Positions 9,663 through 24,200 of a stretch of DNA of 64,000 nt are shown here, piece after piece. The DNA is from Agelaius tricolor (lineage: Eukaryota; Chordata; Aves; Passeriformes; Icteridae): assembly GCA_023055355.1 (NCBI GenBank), contig JALJCS010000034.1, positions 4,168,001 through 4,232,000 of the forward strand, read 5' to 3'. The notes beneath the pieces were generated by a model. It worked only from the letters and a program-made list of their open reading frames with translations, had not been told where the DNA came from and made no database searches. Position 1 is the first letter of the stretch. Each line of letters begins with the position of its first letter. A program made the position numbers and the translations under genes.

Positions 9663-12464
9663 ATTTCATGGCAATAATCCATATTTTCCTTTGGGATAGT
9701 GGATTTCGTGCTTTATAGCTGCTCCATCTCCAAGAATGGCTTTTGCTTTCTGAACAGATACTGGTAAGTAGTTAATGTATGTTTTACAAGCTTAAAAGGC
9801 TGCACATTGCATGCTCTGGAGCAAAGCAATTGACTGACTCCCTGTTTGCCCTTGAAAATCACAACTCCTATTGGGCCAAATGCCATCAGTGGCAGGTAAA
9901 CAAGATGCCAGATTCACTTCCATGTAATGATTTCTCTTCCATGTTAGATTAGTATTTACAATCTTTTCCAAATCCTTTTACAAGTTACAAAGCATTTATA
10001 AAGGAAAAATAACTACTCCAAGTACAAGAGAGCATTGGTGGGAAATTACTTGGGGAAAAAGCTGATGAATAGAATAAGAAACCTTGGAAATACAGACCAC
10101 AACAGAAATAACTAGCAAAGATCAACATAAAAGAATTAGCAAAATTTGGTAATATTGTTTGGCCTCATACTTGCCTTCCACAAAAGGGCTTTCAGAGTAA
10201 ATACAAAGTGGCCCACAGGGAGATAAAAATATCTCTTATCCTTTCTGATGAAATCAGAATTACACTCTCAGACTTGTTTTCATCTAAGAGTCTTCCTACT
10301 GTGATTCATCTGCACTTTCTCTGAGAAGGTAATTAAAACAATCTCACTTCTATACAAGCTTTTCAAAAACCATCTGATGGCTTAACAAGTACTAGTCTCA
10401 GTGAAAGGCACCACCACTTAGGAAGCTCTCAGGAAATGGCTACTCCTACCTTTTCTGATGTGGTGGTTGGCTGCTTGGCCATGATTTGAGCAGCAGCTGA
10501 ATTTGTCCCTCTAAACTCCAGGGGATTTTATAACATCCACGAACATTCTATCACCCACACGTTTGGTCGGATTGGCAGCACATTCCTAATGAAAAGATAA
10601 ATCACAATATTTCAGAAAGGATTAAAACAAAACCAGTTCATGAAATACCCTGTGCACCGCTCTATTTCAAACAATTCACATGGCATAAATCCCAGAGCCA
10701 GCAATGTGGGGCTCATGTGAGAGCTAATGAGGCTCTTTGGCTGTAAGCTGGGTATCATTTAAGCATTCTTTAATACTGGTGTGACTGGTGACCCTGCTAC
10801 AATGCTATTGCACCATGATTTAGTTAGATGTGATTAATTTCATATAACCCTTATTATTCTAAATTAGATCATCTTGCTCTGAATAAGCAATTTCTTTCTT
10901 TCAATTAGAATATGAAATCATTCTTCTTCCTTTCTAGTGTTTTGCATAACGTTAGCTAGACAGGGTGCTGTCATGTGCTACACAGCAAGAGGCTTGTGCT
11001 AGCACATTCCTGCTGCTTGTACTGCTGTTACCACCTGCTGTCCCCAAAAATAAAATTTAAAGAAGAGGATGTATGTGCAAACACACAGATTTCAAAGCAC
11101 AGGCAGATTCCAGGGTGTAATTATAAATAAATTGTTTTAGGACATTTAACTGAAAGCATATTACAAATGCCACTATTAACAGCATACAGAAGCAATTGAC
11201 TTTTGGGCTTGTAAGGGTTTGGGGGTTATTTTCCACTTGGCTAAAGATGATGGTGAGGACTTTCGGGACAGGCTGGATAATTTATTTTCAGTTAACACAT
11301 CTCCATGAATCAAATTGTCACGTAACACAACAAAAGGTTAACAGTAGGAAAAGGTACAATTTGTCACACAGTCACAGCAGATTAATGAGGTAGCCACTGG
11401 GGCTGGCAAAGGCACTGGCAAGCAGGAGACTGAGGGGAAAGAACAGGAGTGGGAAGAGATGGGATCTCACTGCCACAGTCCCTGTGGGCAAAGCAAGGGT
11501 TTATTTCCCCCTTCAAGCAGCACTGCAGCACTGGGTTATACCTTGCTTTTCAATAACAGGTTAGAAGCAAATCTAGTTACAAAAGAATGAAAAACATTCA
11601 AGTATTGAATAAGCAGATGTCATAATCAACTACAAAAAGACATGTAAGATTTCCATTGCCTGCCACAGAATTTCAGTCTAAGGCTGAAACAACAACAAGC
11701 TCTCTGAGGTAAATGCAACCACCAAGGATCAGAATTTTGGACAATTTAATGCACTGGGGTGGTATTAAACAACAGGGAGCTTTTATAGGTACCTAAACTG
11801 CCCATAAAAGAGTTATTTGCAAAGGAAGCAACCTGTTCAGAGTATTCCAAGGATAAAAAAAGTCAAGAAAGTAAGAAAAAGCATTAAGGATTAAATTGTG
11901 TAAAAAATCCAGAGAATCTCAAATTAACTGCAGTGCAATGGAACAATCTAATCTTTAATGGTATCAGTATCAATAAGCATTTTTGGCACAGATTACTTTT
12001 CACATTACAGAAATGTATTCGGGGCCACTGTGGTCTCTGTTTTGTACAAATGTGAGTGGTTTACTAAGCGAACACCAGGAAATAAATCTGAGGAGTTTTC
12101 TCCTGAATGTAACAGAGACAAGAAAAATAGAGCTGTGAATCAAATCTTTGCCATTTAATATTTCATAACTATTGTTATATTGTACACTGCTCAGCATGAA
12201 CTTCTAGATCATTTTATATGGAAAAAAGTTCAGAAAATATTCTGCGTATTAAGGAATCAATGGCAGAGAACTCTGCATTTTTTCAAGAAATATTTTGACC
12301 ATGACTTCACAAATGGTTCCAGTCATCTACTGGGTAAATTAATTACTTAGTTGAAATAGGCAAAGACATTTAGCAAAAAAATCCAGTAAATCAGAAAGTC
12401 TTACGCCAGCACACAAGTAAGAGGTTTCCCAAATCCTCAAAAGTGGATACATTTCTTAATAGAT

Positions 12465-12490
12465 TTCTTAATACATTTGTGTATTAAGAA
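12465..12490. repeat. Perfect inverted repeat (11-bp arms, 4-base loop)
   Basis: TTCTTAATACA at 12465-12475 is matched exactly by TGTATTAAGAA at 12480-12490, with the loop TTTG between. Just upstream, TTCTTAATA is also present as a direct copy at about 12453-12461. The structure is AT-rich and may be a chance or slippage product. It could fold as a hairpin or bind a dimeric factor, but no function is indicated. Confidence 0.6.
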
Positions 12491-15400
12491 CCTCATCTAT
12501 GTTTCCCTAGTAGTGCAGGGAGTTTTCCAAAACAGCAGATTGGTTTGGACAAATAAGCCTTGGACAAGCTTTTGTGTTTGAGAGGGCCACAGATGAGGTA
12601 AGTGCAAAACTCCCCTTCAGTCAGCTCCTAGAAAAGTCTTCCTAAGCTGTGAGCTTTCCTTTTTCATATCCAGAACAAACTCTCAGTTGCAGTCCCAGGT
12701 GTAACACTGGTGAACAAAGACAGGTTTTATCAAGGAACTCTTCCTTACAGTTAGAAAGGACAGAATGATGACAAGAGTTCCTGGCAAGTGCTTGTGATGC
12801 CTCTGGAATGCAACCTGGCAGGCCCACAACTCTGTCATCGATTGGCATTCAAATGCTTGACACTCGAGAGCAGCAAATGCTCTTAAGGGGAAACTGAGGT
12901 AACAAGAGAGATAATTTCCTAAAGGTTATTCCATAAACAAAACCAGGCTTGGCACCTGGGCATTAGACCAATGCTTTTCTAACTAGACAACAACTCCCCC
13001 ACCATGAGAAATTCATTGCATAGGTTTGCTCTTCTTTCTGTCTACTCTTGCCTAAGGTAAAGTGTGTGCCACTAGCCTGTCCACCTTGGCATGGGGGAAG
13101 AGGCTTTTCATCTAAAGAGCTCCTTTTCCTAACATCACGCCCCATATCCCATCCTGGGAAGCTGGAAAACTCGTCTGGGAGAAACATGTGTGCCGTCATT
13201 TTCGTTTAGGAGTCAGGAAAAGTCAACATTTTTGCAAATTTTTTTGCAAAACCTTAGCAATGCATCAGCCTTTGAAATACCAACATGTTGAATGTGAAAT
13301 GCAGTTCTGATTTCTCTCAGTTTAAAGACCATCAAGCCAAGCTGGAAAAAGTGTGAAGAATGATGGTTAATGGGACCAAGTTTTCCAGTGTCCAGAACTC
13401 TTCAGCTTAGAAATGCACGACTAAAGGGGGCAAGGAATAGGAGTCTAAGCATAACATTGAGTGGCAGAAGCTGGTGATGGAGGATGTCTTAATTTTTATT
13501 AATTTCTTAATACAAACAAACAAAAAAACCCAAAACCAAATGAATTTCCCTGGTTGTTTTCTCTTCTCAAGCAGACTACAAACTACTACTAAAATATTAA
13601 ACCTACAATTCTGAGAAGCCAAATAGTGTTTAGTTTTCCAGCTCCTTGTTAAGTCCGTTATGTTGAAATATTAAATGCCGTGAAAGAAAAAAATAATTAT
13701 TTGACCCAGACCAAAATCTAGAGATGGTCATTAATAAACATCATACCTTGTCATTGCCAGCTCCAGCAAGTGCCAAATCTCCATGACTTGGGTTTTAATC
13801 CATTGCTGACTTCAGGTTCTAGGTTGATGACACTTGACAAGCTTTGGAAATTTGCCTTCCTTAACTTTTATCCAGAGAAAAGTAAAAATCTTCCCAAACC
13901 TACAAGAGTCATTAAATGTGAAAAAGAAAAACTTTTAAGACACGGTTAAGTCCAGCTGTGAAGTGTCCCTTCTGTGTCACTGCCCAGCCTACCTGACATC
14001 AGCTGCTGCTTCAGTCTGAGCCCTGGCATGAGAACTGGAGCCAGAGCTGTGTGATGGGTGACAGCTGAGCTGGGGCCAGTGCAGTGAAATGGCTTCTGAT
14101 CTGCTCAGGAAAAACAGATCAGGAAGACACAGTAACCAGATGGACTGAGGCTTGAGGAAGACTGCAGGAAAAGCAGGATGGCTGCAGGAATCTTTTCCCT
14201 AGTGCAGGCTCCAGCTGACTTGTTGTCTGGAAACCCAAGTCCTCTGCCCAAGGGCCAGTTAATGAGTTACATTCACAGGTGTCAGGAACCTCCTTGACCT
14301 TGTGCTGGTGGGACACAGATGAAGAAACATGGCAGAGAGGGAGCAGGAAGTGGTTACTGGACATGGAAATGGCATTTTCACTTCCTATTGATTTTAAATG
14401 ACACAGCTGACCTCTACCCGTGTTCAGGAAAAAACTTTTTCTAATTTCTCTGTCTTCCACATCCTCAAGTTTATGACAGTCAAGCTATCGCAGTGCACCA
14501 AAGACTTTTGAAGTTATTTCTTTTGAATAAGAAGTCTGCAGCTTAAAGAGTTTTGCCTAAATACATTTTCTACCTAAAATAATTTGAAATAATAACATTC
14601 TTTAAACATGACCTAGAATTTTTAGAATTGGTTATTAAGCACCAACATTATAAACAATGAAAACCACTGGATGAGGAAAATCACTGCCTGAGGAATTGGA
14701 AATGGAGTTTTTTGATGGCTGTCCAAGTGAACTGTTATGAATCAGTACTGTAGACTTGGCTTCCCTGCAAATCAGCTCACCACAAAAGTTATCATTCAGT
14801 GCAGCTCAGCTGCTTTTTCCAAACCAATTAATGTAAGAACTCTAAAGGAAAGGAGATTTGGGTATGAAAACGTGATTGCCTCCAGTTGCTTTAAATCACA
14901 TTGCTTTATATCAGTCCTCATTATTTATTCTTATTATTTGCCTTTGCAGAAAACTATCGCTGAGGTTCTTTTCTTATAATTTCCATGTGAAAACAAAGAG
15001 GTGTTTTACCAAAGATGTTATTATGGATTTTTTTAAATTCAGAGGCAAAATAAGTCCATGGCAATCAGGCACTTGGCATTTAATATTTTAATAAAAATAG
15101 AGACCTTCAGAGAACCATCTGCTAGATATCAAGATTTCATTTGAGAAGGGCATATCCCTATTTTCCTAGCTTTATAAAACTCTGCTAACTCCAGAGATTA
15201 CCCTGCCTCATCACTTGAAGCTTCTACAGAAGAGCACTGCAGAAAATTTACAACACGTTTTTTTCTTGCCATCTCTCAAGGTCTCACAGAGCCCTAGACT
15301 GGAATTCTTTTCCATTTTAATATGTTTCACTGAAAATATTCTTACAGACACAAGCTGAAAGCCTGAAACACCATAGGCAAACAGATACCTAAGAAATGTT

Positions 15401-18400
15401 TCAGGAGAAAGTGGTCCCTCTTTCACCTGCTCCTGAGCCACACGAGTTTTTCCCATCTTCAAGTAGCTGCTCATCCTCTCAAGTGTTCTTAGTGTGCTCA
15501 GAAAGAGCTGTCAGCTTCTCCCTCAGACACTGTTCTGTTGGCTATTTACTGGAAAAAAGAACTCTGGAGGGAACCTCACATGTGTCATTTGTCAGTTCTG
15601 TTTTGTTCTTATTTAAAGGCATGACTCATTGAGCTGAGGTATACAGCATAAATAAACAGCATGTCAGACAACAAGTGCTAGGTTGGCCTGGTATCCTTTT
15701 TTGTCCTCTGTTCCTGTCACTTAAATCCCCAAAGTTTTGCTTTCTTCTGACCACAGTGCAGCTCTTAATCTTCTGGGAATGAGAAAGCCCCTACCATTTT
15801 CCAGAACCACAGTCCTCTGGGATCTGGCATAAATAAGTAGCTGTTACTGTTATTCCATTCTCCTCAGACCTCTCACAGGTAGCCCACAGCAGCCAGGCTG
15901 AGCCTTCTCTGCCACAGGGGCTGCCCCAAGTGATGGTTGGCACAGTGGCACACAAGAAAGGATACCTGAAAGGTGAATGAGCTCCTGAAAAACACTGTAG
16001 GCTAATTAAAACTATAATATTGTGATGATAGACAAGGCAAACACCTCTGAACAAAGGTTCCCTCATGCTGTCAAAGGCTGAGTGTACAAGTGTCAAAAAC
16101 GTGGCATGTGGGAATTACTTTACGCTTTCCCTTTAGGTAGATCCATTTCACACATACCTTTTCCAAGTGTTGAGCTTATTAAAGCCTTAAAAAAATTACA
16201 TTTAAAACATTCAATGCATTCAACGCAAAAAGCATTCAATGAATGCTTCTTTTGTCTGAGCCTAAATTCAAAGTTGTACTCAGAGCCACTGGGTCCTCCT
16301 CTCTGTTGTGAAACAAGGTACTATATCTTTGAAAATAGGCCCATGTTGTATAGCTAGGTAAAGGAAATCCTTCCCACCATTCATCTGCTAGCCCTTATTA
16401 AACTACTTAGATTGGGACATCAGGACTACAGTAAATATCTTTATGTTTCAAAATCCATCATGTGGTAAACACAAATGCCACCATTTACTAAGGAAACTCA
16501 TTTCTGGGGCAATAGAATTTTCATTATACCAATCAAATGTATATTTACTAATTTTGACTCAAGTTTATGCGTTACTCTGATTTAAAAAAAGAAAATGGGA
16601 GGAGAACCAAATCAGCTTTTCTGTGTGTGCATGTTAACCGTATACACAACACCTGCCCTTGGAAAATAATTCTGTAGTTGCCTTTTAGCAAACCCATGTA
16701 ACTGTGGGCCAAAATGGGATTTCATTTGGTCAACCTAGATTACATAACTGGGTCTTTTCACTGATTTCTAGGTGTCAAAAACTGCAGCTCAAAAATATGG
16801 TTTGTTTCAAGGGTGTGTGGTAGCAGTTCTGCACTAAATTAGTGAAGTATTTCAGTCATCGTGTTTGTTATACCAGAATAATGATTAGGATCTGGTACCA
16901 TTGCCTACTGTACACAACCTGTACTTATGGCTGGTATATTTTAAGTAAATAGTTTGACAGCTGCAGCTAACAAGAAATATCCTTCCCAAGACTGAAAGCT
17001 TCAGTACATGATCTCTTCCTCTTACAGTTCATTACTAATTTCTAATACAGGACTGATTGTATTCTCTCTTCAGGTTTTTACACACAGTTCTAGGTAACAC
17101 ATAGTGATAGGACTAATTAATTTCAACAATACTTCCCAACCAGAGCTGGAAATGTCATCCAATTTCTTTTAGAGGTTTATGGTGAGTTATTTAAATTAAA
17201 AAAAAAAACAACCAAAACCCACCACTTGAACAGAATGGAATTTGCAGTGCAAATATAAGATATAACTCAAGAGAGTGTGCTCCAAGCACCCTACTTTCAA
17301 GTGCCATGTAACTATTGTCTTTTCTTTCAAGACATTTTCCAGCAAAAAATACCAGGAACAAATGGATACACAAGTTTCCAATGCTTCTCAAAACTCTAAG
17401 CTACTATCCTTTAATTGGGCGTTTGGAGAGATGAGGCTTCACAGGCACTCAAGTTTAAAAACAACTCAGAGCATTTTCATTTTGTCTCAGAAAGATTTGG
17501 CAACAATGGTTTTGACATGCAATTCGAAGCAACTTTCTTTTCAAATTTCAGATGCAATTCAAGAATCATTTGTTTTGGTGGCAAACCTGGCCTAAAAAGC
17601 TCTTGATTTTGTCTCCCACGCCCTACTGCACAGTTGTCTTGTGGATTCATGGATTTCAACCCTACCACTGAGACAGCAAGTCAAAGCACAGAGAATTAAA
17701 TTAGGATTTAAATTATTACAGGAATATACCTTCGTGGCTGATGCCATTACCTTGTCAAATTATGAAATAATTTTTTTAAGTTTAGGACCAGGATCCTAAA
17801 CTGGCCTCAGAAGTTGACCAGGACATCCTGCAGGACTAAGAACATAGCAGCAATATATTCTTGGAAAAGGAGTTTTGAAAGAGTCAGACCATTCTATTTG
17901 GTTCCTATGGACCACAGGTGCCATTTTCCTGAAGACATCCAATAACACAATATGGATGACCACTGCTAGGTCCAAACAATAAGAACTTGGACAAAGCAGA
18001 AGGATCAGGCTTTTTGATCACCTGTGGCTAGCAATAAATTCAAGAGGAATTCCAGGATTTTTCCAATTACAATCAGCAATGCTTTGGCACATTTGGAAAT
18101 GAGAAAAAAGGCCAAGAATTTGAATTTGACAACTGCTTCTCACCTCCATATTCGTATACATGCAAATGCCACTTCTGCCAGGAATTTGGAAAAACTTGGT
18201 TTTGGTCATGAAATGTTTTTATTCCTATGATTACTTTCCTTCCAAACTTCAAATTTTTATTTTTTCTAAGAAATGGCAGCTCAGAATAAATTACAGAGAA
18301 GATATCTACAGAGGATTCATTTCAAGAGATAATCACTCTCACTTTGCCAGCAGCAGCAACTTAATGAAAAAAGCAGGTGTTTGGCAATGCCTTAAAGGCT

Positions 18401-20037
18401 TGATATAGGCCTGGCCCAGGAGATGTCACCAATCCCAAGAGCCACAGTAAGAATCAACTCCTTGAGGCAATATTCCTTCCTTCTCTAACTTTTCAAACTT
18501 TCAAAACTGGCTAACAAGAACAAAATCAATAACAGCGATTTCTGCAGGCATTCCTAGGTCTGTTTTCAGCTGAAATTATTACCCCAGAAAAGAGCACTTG
18601 TATGGTTTGAATGGCAACTGGCTGCTGGAAGCACTTCTAATTACTACCCTGCTCTTCACTGGAAGATTTCTTTTCCACAGTGCCCTTACATTTTTACAGG
18701 TGTACCTTATCTAAACTTGTTCCCCTTAAAATTGGATATATTTGGCAACTGAAAAGATACAAGAGGAAACGACTGACCATGATTAAATCTTTCATCCCTC
18801 AAGCCCAGTGAAGGGCTGGTTTTCGGCTGCTTAACTAACTCTGCCTCATTCCCTCTGAGAGCAGTGTCCTCCCATGCTGCCATCTAAGTGGCACCTGAGA
18901 AGTCTGCACAAAAAAAACTAGTATAAACACAGATTGTCAGGCAGACAGAAAAGAACATGAGAAATAAGATATCCTCAATGTTTTTGAGAAAGTGAGACAA
19001 GTTAGCACCACCAGGAGAGATCAAGTCTGAGAACACAGCAGGGAAAGAGAACAGTACCATGCTTACCATTACCATCCATTTTGAAAGCATTAACTCCACA
19101 CGTTTTCACCTGCCAACACAATCAGTCGTAGAGAAGCAAGAATAACCCTTACAGCATTATGTTTGCATAACTATAATCGGAGTTGCCACTTTTCTCCTAG
19201 TTTAACGAGTAAAACAAGTTCTGAACTATTAGGCTGGACTTAAACTGTTGATCTTTCATACTTATCCCCCAGAGAAACACCTCTCTTGTAATGCACTAAC
19301 ACTTGCATTGACAAACAGAGTTTTTCCTAGACCTAATATGTCACAGGACTTTAAAGCCAGGCCCACTTCTCAGAAGTGTTTCTCTTGAATGGCTACAAAG
19401 TGATTTCCTTTCCTCCTTAAAGTCTGCACAGTGGCAGGTTACAAAGCCCTCTTAAAGCTGTTGGTGAGATCACAGTGATCCAAGTCACCCGAGGCTGTGA
19501 TGGTAGAGAAATGTTGCTGAGCTCAGACACCTGCCCTCCTGCACACCAGGGAATGAGAACTGCTCCCAGATGGAAATGTGACCATCTACACTTGTGACAA
19601 CCTTTATTTCTGATCCCAGTCCTGTCCATGAAGAGGGCGCTGCTCCTATTCAAATGCTCTGGCCCAGTAAACACGGCCCAGTGAAGGACGGCAGAGCAAA
19701 CACTGTTTGCTGTCACAGACCTGTGACAAACTGGGGAGCTGCTGACTCCTGCAGTGATGCTCACTTCCTTTCATAAGTTCACTGCTTTCAGCAAAGACTC
19801 CTTTTCCCTGAAAGATGCTTTTATTTTAACACTGGGCTCCATTAATTTTAAACTAAGCGCCATCCTCCCCACTGCTGAGTTGAAGAATCACTGCTTTTAT
19901 TTCTGCCTGAGATTTGTAGCTGCTGACAACCTCTTCATCAGATAGTTCTTGAAATTTCAGTCACAGAAAGGCATAATCATTTCTGGCATGTTAAAAGCAT
20001 ATATTCCCATCACAACCTAGCATCGCTTTTTCTTAAA

Positions 20038-20110
20038 ATAAAAAAAAAAAGGCAACCAAAAAAACCCAGAAAAATCCCAAAAACCCAACCCAAACCAAAA
20101 AACCCAACAG
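20038..20110. repeat. A/C-rich low-complexity tract with potential minus-strand G-quadruplex
   Basis: A run of A followed by repeated AACCC-like blocks (AAAACCC, AATCCC, AAACCC, CAACCC, AAACCC) fills this interval. On the minus strand this gives at least five GGG tracts separated by short T-rich loops, a layout able to form an intramolecular G-quadruplex. Such tracts are scattered in bird genomes and are not telomeric arrays, since the spacing is irregular. Confidence 0.7.
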
Positions 20111-20900
20111 TAATAAGGTTATTCTGCTTTACATTTATAGCCACCTCTGCCTATTTGAAGTTAATCATCAATAAAGCATTAGGAAATACTAATTTGTTTT
20201 TTGCAAATTTTCTTGTTACCGAGCACTTCTACAAAAGTCTGTACAGCAACAACCCTGTGGCAGCAGCAGCTTTGATGATAACTTAGTGCTGTTAGCCACA
20301 ACTCAAACCAACCTATAAAAAGGAGTGATCCCTTCCCAACAGGCACACTAGGATATTATCTTGGCCTTCAACAACTTCATCTGCAATGGCAGGTGTTATT
20401 TTCTTCCAGGAAGGACTGAGAAAAGCTGAATGGCAATAACCTGTGAAAGCATTCTACTCTTTCAGGTTTTGGAAATGCATCAACACTTTTGCTGCACCCT
20501 GTTTGGTACAACTGAGCACTTCCTTGGTTTAGGGACTTGACAGGAGCACCAGGGTACATATAGGAATGCTGCCTGGGGAGAACACTCCCTTTCCAGCTCA
20601 GAGAACCTGCAATACCCACATTTTACCTTTTCTTGGATGTTTTTCATTAAGCACCACAGGGGCGTTTAACAGATTTGACTTAGAGCCCATCTTGTCTCAT
20701 TAGTAAGGCAGGGGGGCACTGATACTTTTAGTTCCAAATACAAGTTCCCAAAAAACACAGAAGGACACTGCTTCCACACATGCTGCAGATCATAACAATG
20801 CCCCTGCTTTGTCTCTTGACAGCAACCACAGAGAAAAAATACTGGAGACAGTTGGAGATTGCCTGCTGCTCAGATAGTGCTTTTCAGTTAGTTTCATGGT

Positions 20901-21285
20901 CACGAATGGCATTTTCATTCCCAGAAAAGACCCTTAAAATTGAGTCCAACCACTAAGCCAGCACTGCCAGGGTCAGCACTAAACCATGTCCCTACATGCT
21001 GCATCTACACATCTTTTAAACACCTCCAGGGATGGTGACTTCACCACTCCCCTGGACAGTCCTTTGGGTGAAGAAGTCTTTTCTAATATCCAACCTGAAC
21101 TTCCCCTGACACAACCTGAGGCCACTTCCCCTTGTCCTGTGTCACTCTGACCTCCACCTGGCAACAGGTTCCTTTTAGGCAATTGTGGAGAGCAATAAGG
21201 TCTCCCCCAAGCCTCTTCTTCTCCAGGTTAAACACCCCCAGTTTCCTCAACTGCTCTTCAGAGTCATCACCATCTCCAGCTCTCC
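20901..21285 (-). mobile_element. CR1 LINE 3' fragment (5'-truncated)
   Basis: On the plus strand this reads as the reverse complement of the 3' end of an avian CR1. Recognisable blocks are GAGTCCAACCACTAAGCCAG, CACTAAACCATGTCCCTA, CACCTCCAGGGATGGTGAC, TTCTAATATCCAACCTGAAC, CCACTTCCCCTTGTCCTGTG, AATAAGGTCTCCCCCAAGCC and CTTCTCCAGGTTAAACACCC. The element therefore points to the minus strand with its 3' terminus near 20901. It is cut at its 5' end near 21285, as CR1 copies usually are. The coding region is absent. Edges are approximate. Confidence 0.9.
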
Positions 21286-24200
21286 ATTGGATGTGGAGAA
21301 AAGAACCAAAAGAAAAGGAAAGGGGAAAGAAATAGTTACTCTGAGTCATTCATCTCTGTCACACAAAAAATCCAAGTGCCCATTAAATTAAAGGAGAAAA
21401 AATCATTTGTTCCTTAAATTGAAAGATAAGAATTTAACTTAATTTAAAAGTTTTTTAAGAGGGAATGTTAGCTCTGCTCTTGGAGGCCATTACTCACAGC
21501 TAGGAATTACATTTTACTGATGGGTGCTCAATACAGCCCACGTACTGCCTTGTTTGTTCTCAAAACTCAACTGCAGCTATTCAATATTACCATAAAGGAG
21601 AGGTACAGAATTATCGACCTGTACAAATGAATTATCATCTGCTAGAAATAATTAGATCCAACATCAAATGCAGCTTCAGAAAAATCTTACTGATTCTTCA
21701 TTGCTTTCCTCCATTCATGGCTGCCTGCATTGTGCAGCTCGCACTCATTAGCCAGTGGCATTTCTATCACCTCATGGGGTGCCACTGAGTGAGCAGAGCG
21801 CCAAAGCTGAGGCAGCTCCAGCTGAGGTGTGGATTACTCCCTTCACAGGGCTTATTAGGCAAGGCAATTGGCATTCAGTGCTCAGCCACCACACTGGGGT
21901 GGGGACAGCTCCCAGGCAGTTCAGCAGCACCAACCACCCTCTGCAGAGACCACAGGGGGATGGAGGCTCCCTAGGTGGGCTCCAGACCATGAAAAAGTGT
22001 CCCTGGAGAAAGGTAATGGCATAGGTTGCCTTTGTTCAGAATGAGGGCACAAGTCACCTTTGGAAAATGTCGGTGTGTCCATTTCATTGTATCCTCTCCG
22101 AAAAACCAATGGAAGAAAATCACATCCCCTCTAGTTTCCCTCCGACTCACCTACACAAAGCCCAGAGAACTTCATCTAAACTGCTGCAGCTATCAGGAGG
22201 CTCCTGTTTCCCAGACAGAGACAAGACAATTATTCCTCAGGTGGCAGTAGTAGCAGAGAAGTGATTGAGTGACATAAGCCCTAATGCTTCCAGTCAAAGA
22301 TCTGCTCCCCAGGCTTCAGAGAATGGTGGAAATCTGACAGATCCCTGTGGGGCAAATTGATTTCCAGCTCATCTCAAACAAGATGCTCAAAGCTGAGCAT
22401 ACACGTGGAAGCACAAATGTCGGGCAAAGACCAGAAAAAGAGTCCTTTGTGACACTTCAAAGAATCCTTTGTGTCTCTGTCCCATTGGAGTCTTGTGCCT
22501 CATCTCCAGCTAAGTTCAGCCCCAGTGTGCCAGAGGAAAGCAGGAAAGCAGATTCTGTACTACTCACAGCTGAGTGTTCCTGGCCATGACAGGAGAGCCA
22601 CCATAAGGATTTGTCTTAATACAGTCCCGCAGTGACTAAAGGGAAAGCAGGGGACGCAACTCCAATTACCTCATGTAATTGCAATTTTAAATTGCTGAAC
22701 ATTAGAGCTTGAGTCAAATAATGAATTCCAGTTTCAGTTTGCCTCTGCGTTTTTTAGCAATTTGTTGTTTCCAATTTTCTCAGAAACCATTAGAATTTGC
22801 AAGTAAAACAGGAGCACAGACACTGGTGAAACCAGCGCTGCTGTTCTCAAAACAGAAGGACAGCTTTCAATGTACACATGTTAAAATAGCAGCTGTGGAA
22901 CTCAATACTCATTTACTGCCTGATCAGACAATACTTAGTTTCCGAAGTGTAGGTTACATGCCAATTCCTATTGAAATCATAGTAACATAGAATATGATAT
23001 TTATAAATTTAACCAGCACTAGATTATGACTGCTGCAGAGTTCCTCAGGAGCATCACAAGCACACACAAGTCCCTCGGACTATCATTTTCTATTTTCTTT
23101 GTCACACACAGAACCACTGCCTTTTCCTGGGCCAGCACAGGCTTGCTCTGTACAGGAGGCTGCTTACACGATTTCCTGGCAACCTCTTCTTCACATTTCC
23201 TTCCTTGCTCTTGCTTCTAAATGAGCACAGACTTGGTGTACACTCACTCCCAGCCTTCAGCTGCAACAAGGTCACCCAGATCATCTCCTCTTCCTCTACT
23301 GGGAGCTAATTTGGTTACCTCAGCTTTAGCCATGAACAAATGCCGTGAGTAACACACCCCCTCTGCTCCCTCAATTTACATCCTGAGTACAAGGCCTCTA
23401 GTTCTAAGAAAACACCTCAATTATGTCTTGCATTCTAAAAACTTGTTTATAAATTTTTAAGCTTCCCAAACTTTAAAACAAACCTCCATCCATACTCCAG
23501 CTCATGCCAACAACCCATGCATATCCCACTTGCATATAAACTAGGGATTCCACTGAATTCTCAGAGAAACTAACAGGAAAAAAAAGCAGTAAAAATTAAA
23601 TTATATTTAACTTGAAAGTGAGTATTTCTGATTTTCGCTGGGATGAATTTCCTCATACCATTAATTTTAAGAACATAAATGATGTTTTTTTGCTGCTAAA
23701 AATCTTTATAGCAAGAAAGCAACTACTCACACATCTACGATTTCTGAAACTTCTTTGCCTTTGGAACCTACATAACGAAATTCAGCCTCCACTCTGTGTA
23801 AAAGAACATCCTGTTGGTAGAGAACAATCAGCTCCCAGGCCCTGAAAGCAGCATCCCTTTCCACAGGTTGATGGATAAGGACCATAACAACCCATGATGC
23901 CCATGGGCTGCTTGGCTTCAGCAAAGGGGACAGCGATGCACATCACACCATCCTCTGGCCAGAGTCCTCCAGAAAGGCTCAATGCCTGTTTCTGGGCAGC
24001 TGGGGAAATTAAAGGCTTGGGTGAAATTCTCCTATTTTCATCTGCTGGGCTAAATTAGTGTTTTCACTGGTGCTGGCTGGCAGAATTTATATATTAGTAC
24101 ATTTGTCTTGGCACTGCTGGGCAGCAATTGCAAATCTAATTGTGGCCAAAGTGGCTCCAGGGGCTTCTGCACAGGTGTTTTGCTTAATACTAAATCTAAA

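Larger units (their letters stand above)
9669..20900. other. Intergenic sequence, no gene recognised
   Basis: Over 11 kb of AT-rich DNA without a convincing exon. The longest frames (up to about 115 codons) show no known domain. Notable small structures are the hairpin at 12465-12490, A-rich tracts at 13508-13540 and 17200-17219, and the A/C-rich tract at 20038-20110. The rest appears to be unique sequence or repeats too old for me to name. Conserved enhancers may exist here but cannot be recognised without alignment. Confidence 0.65.
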
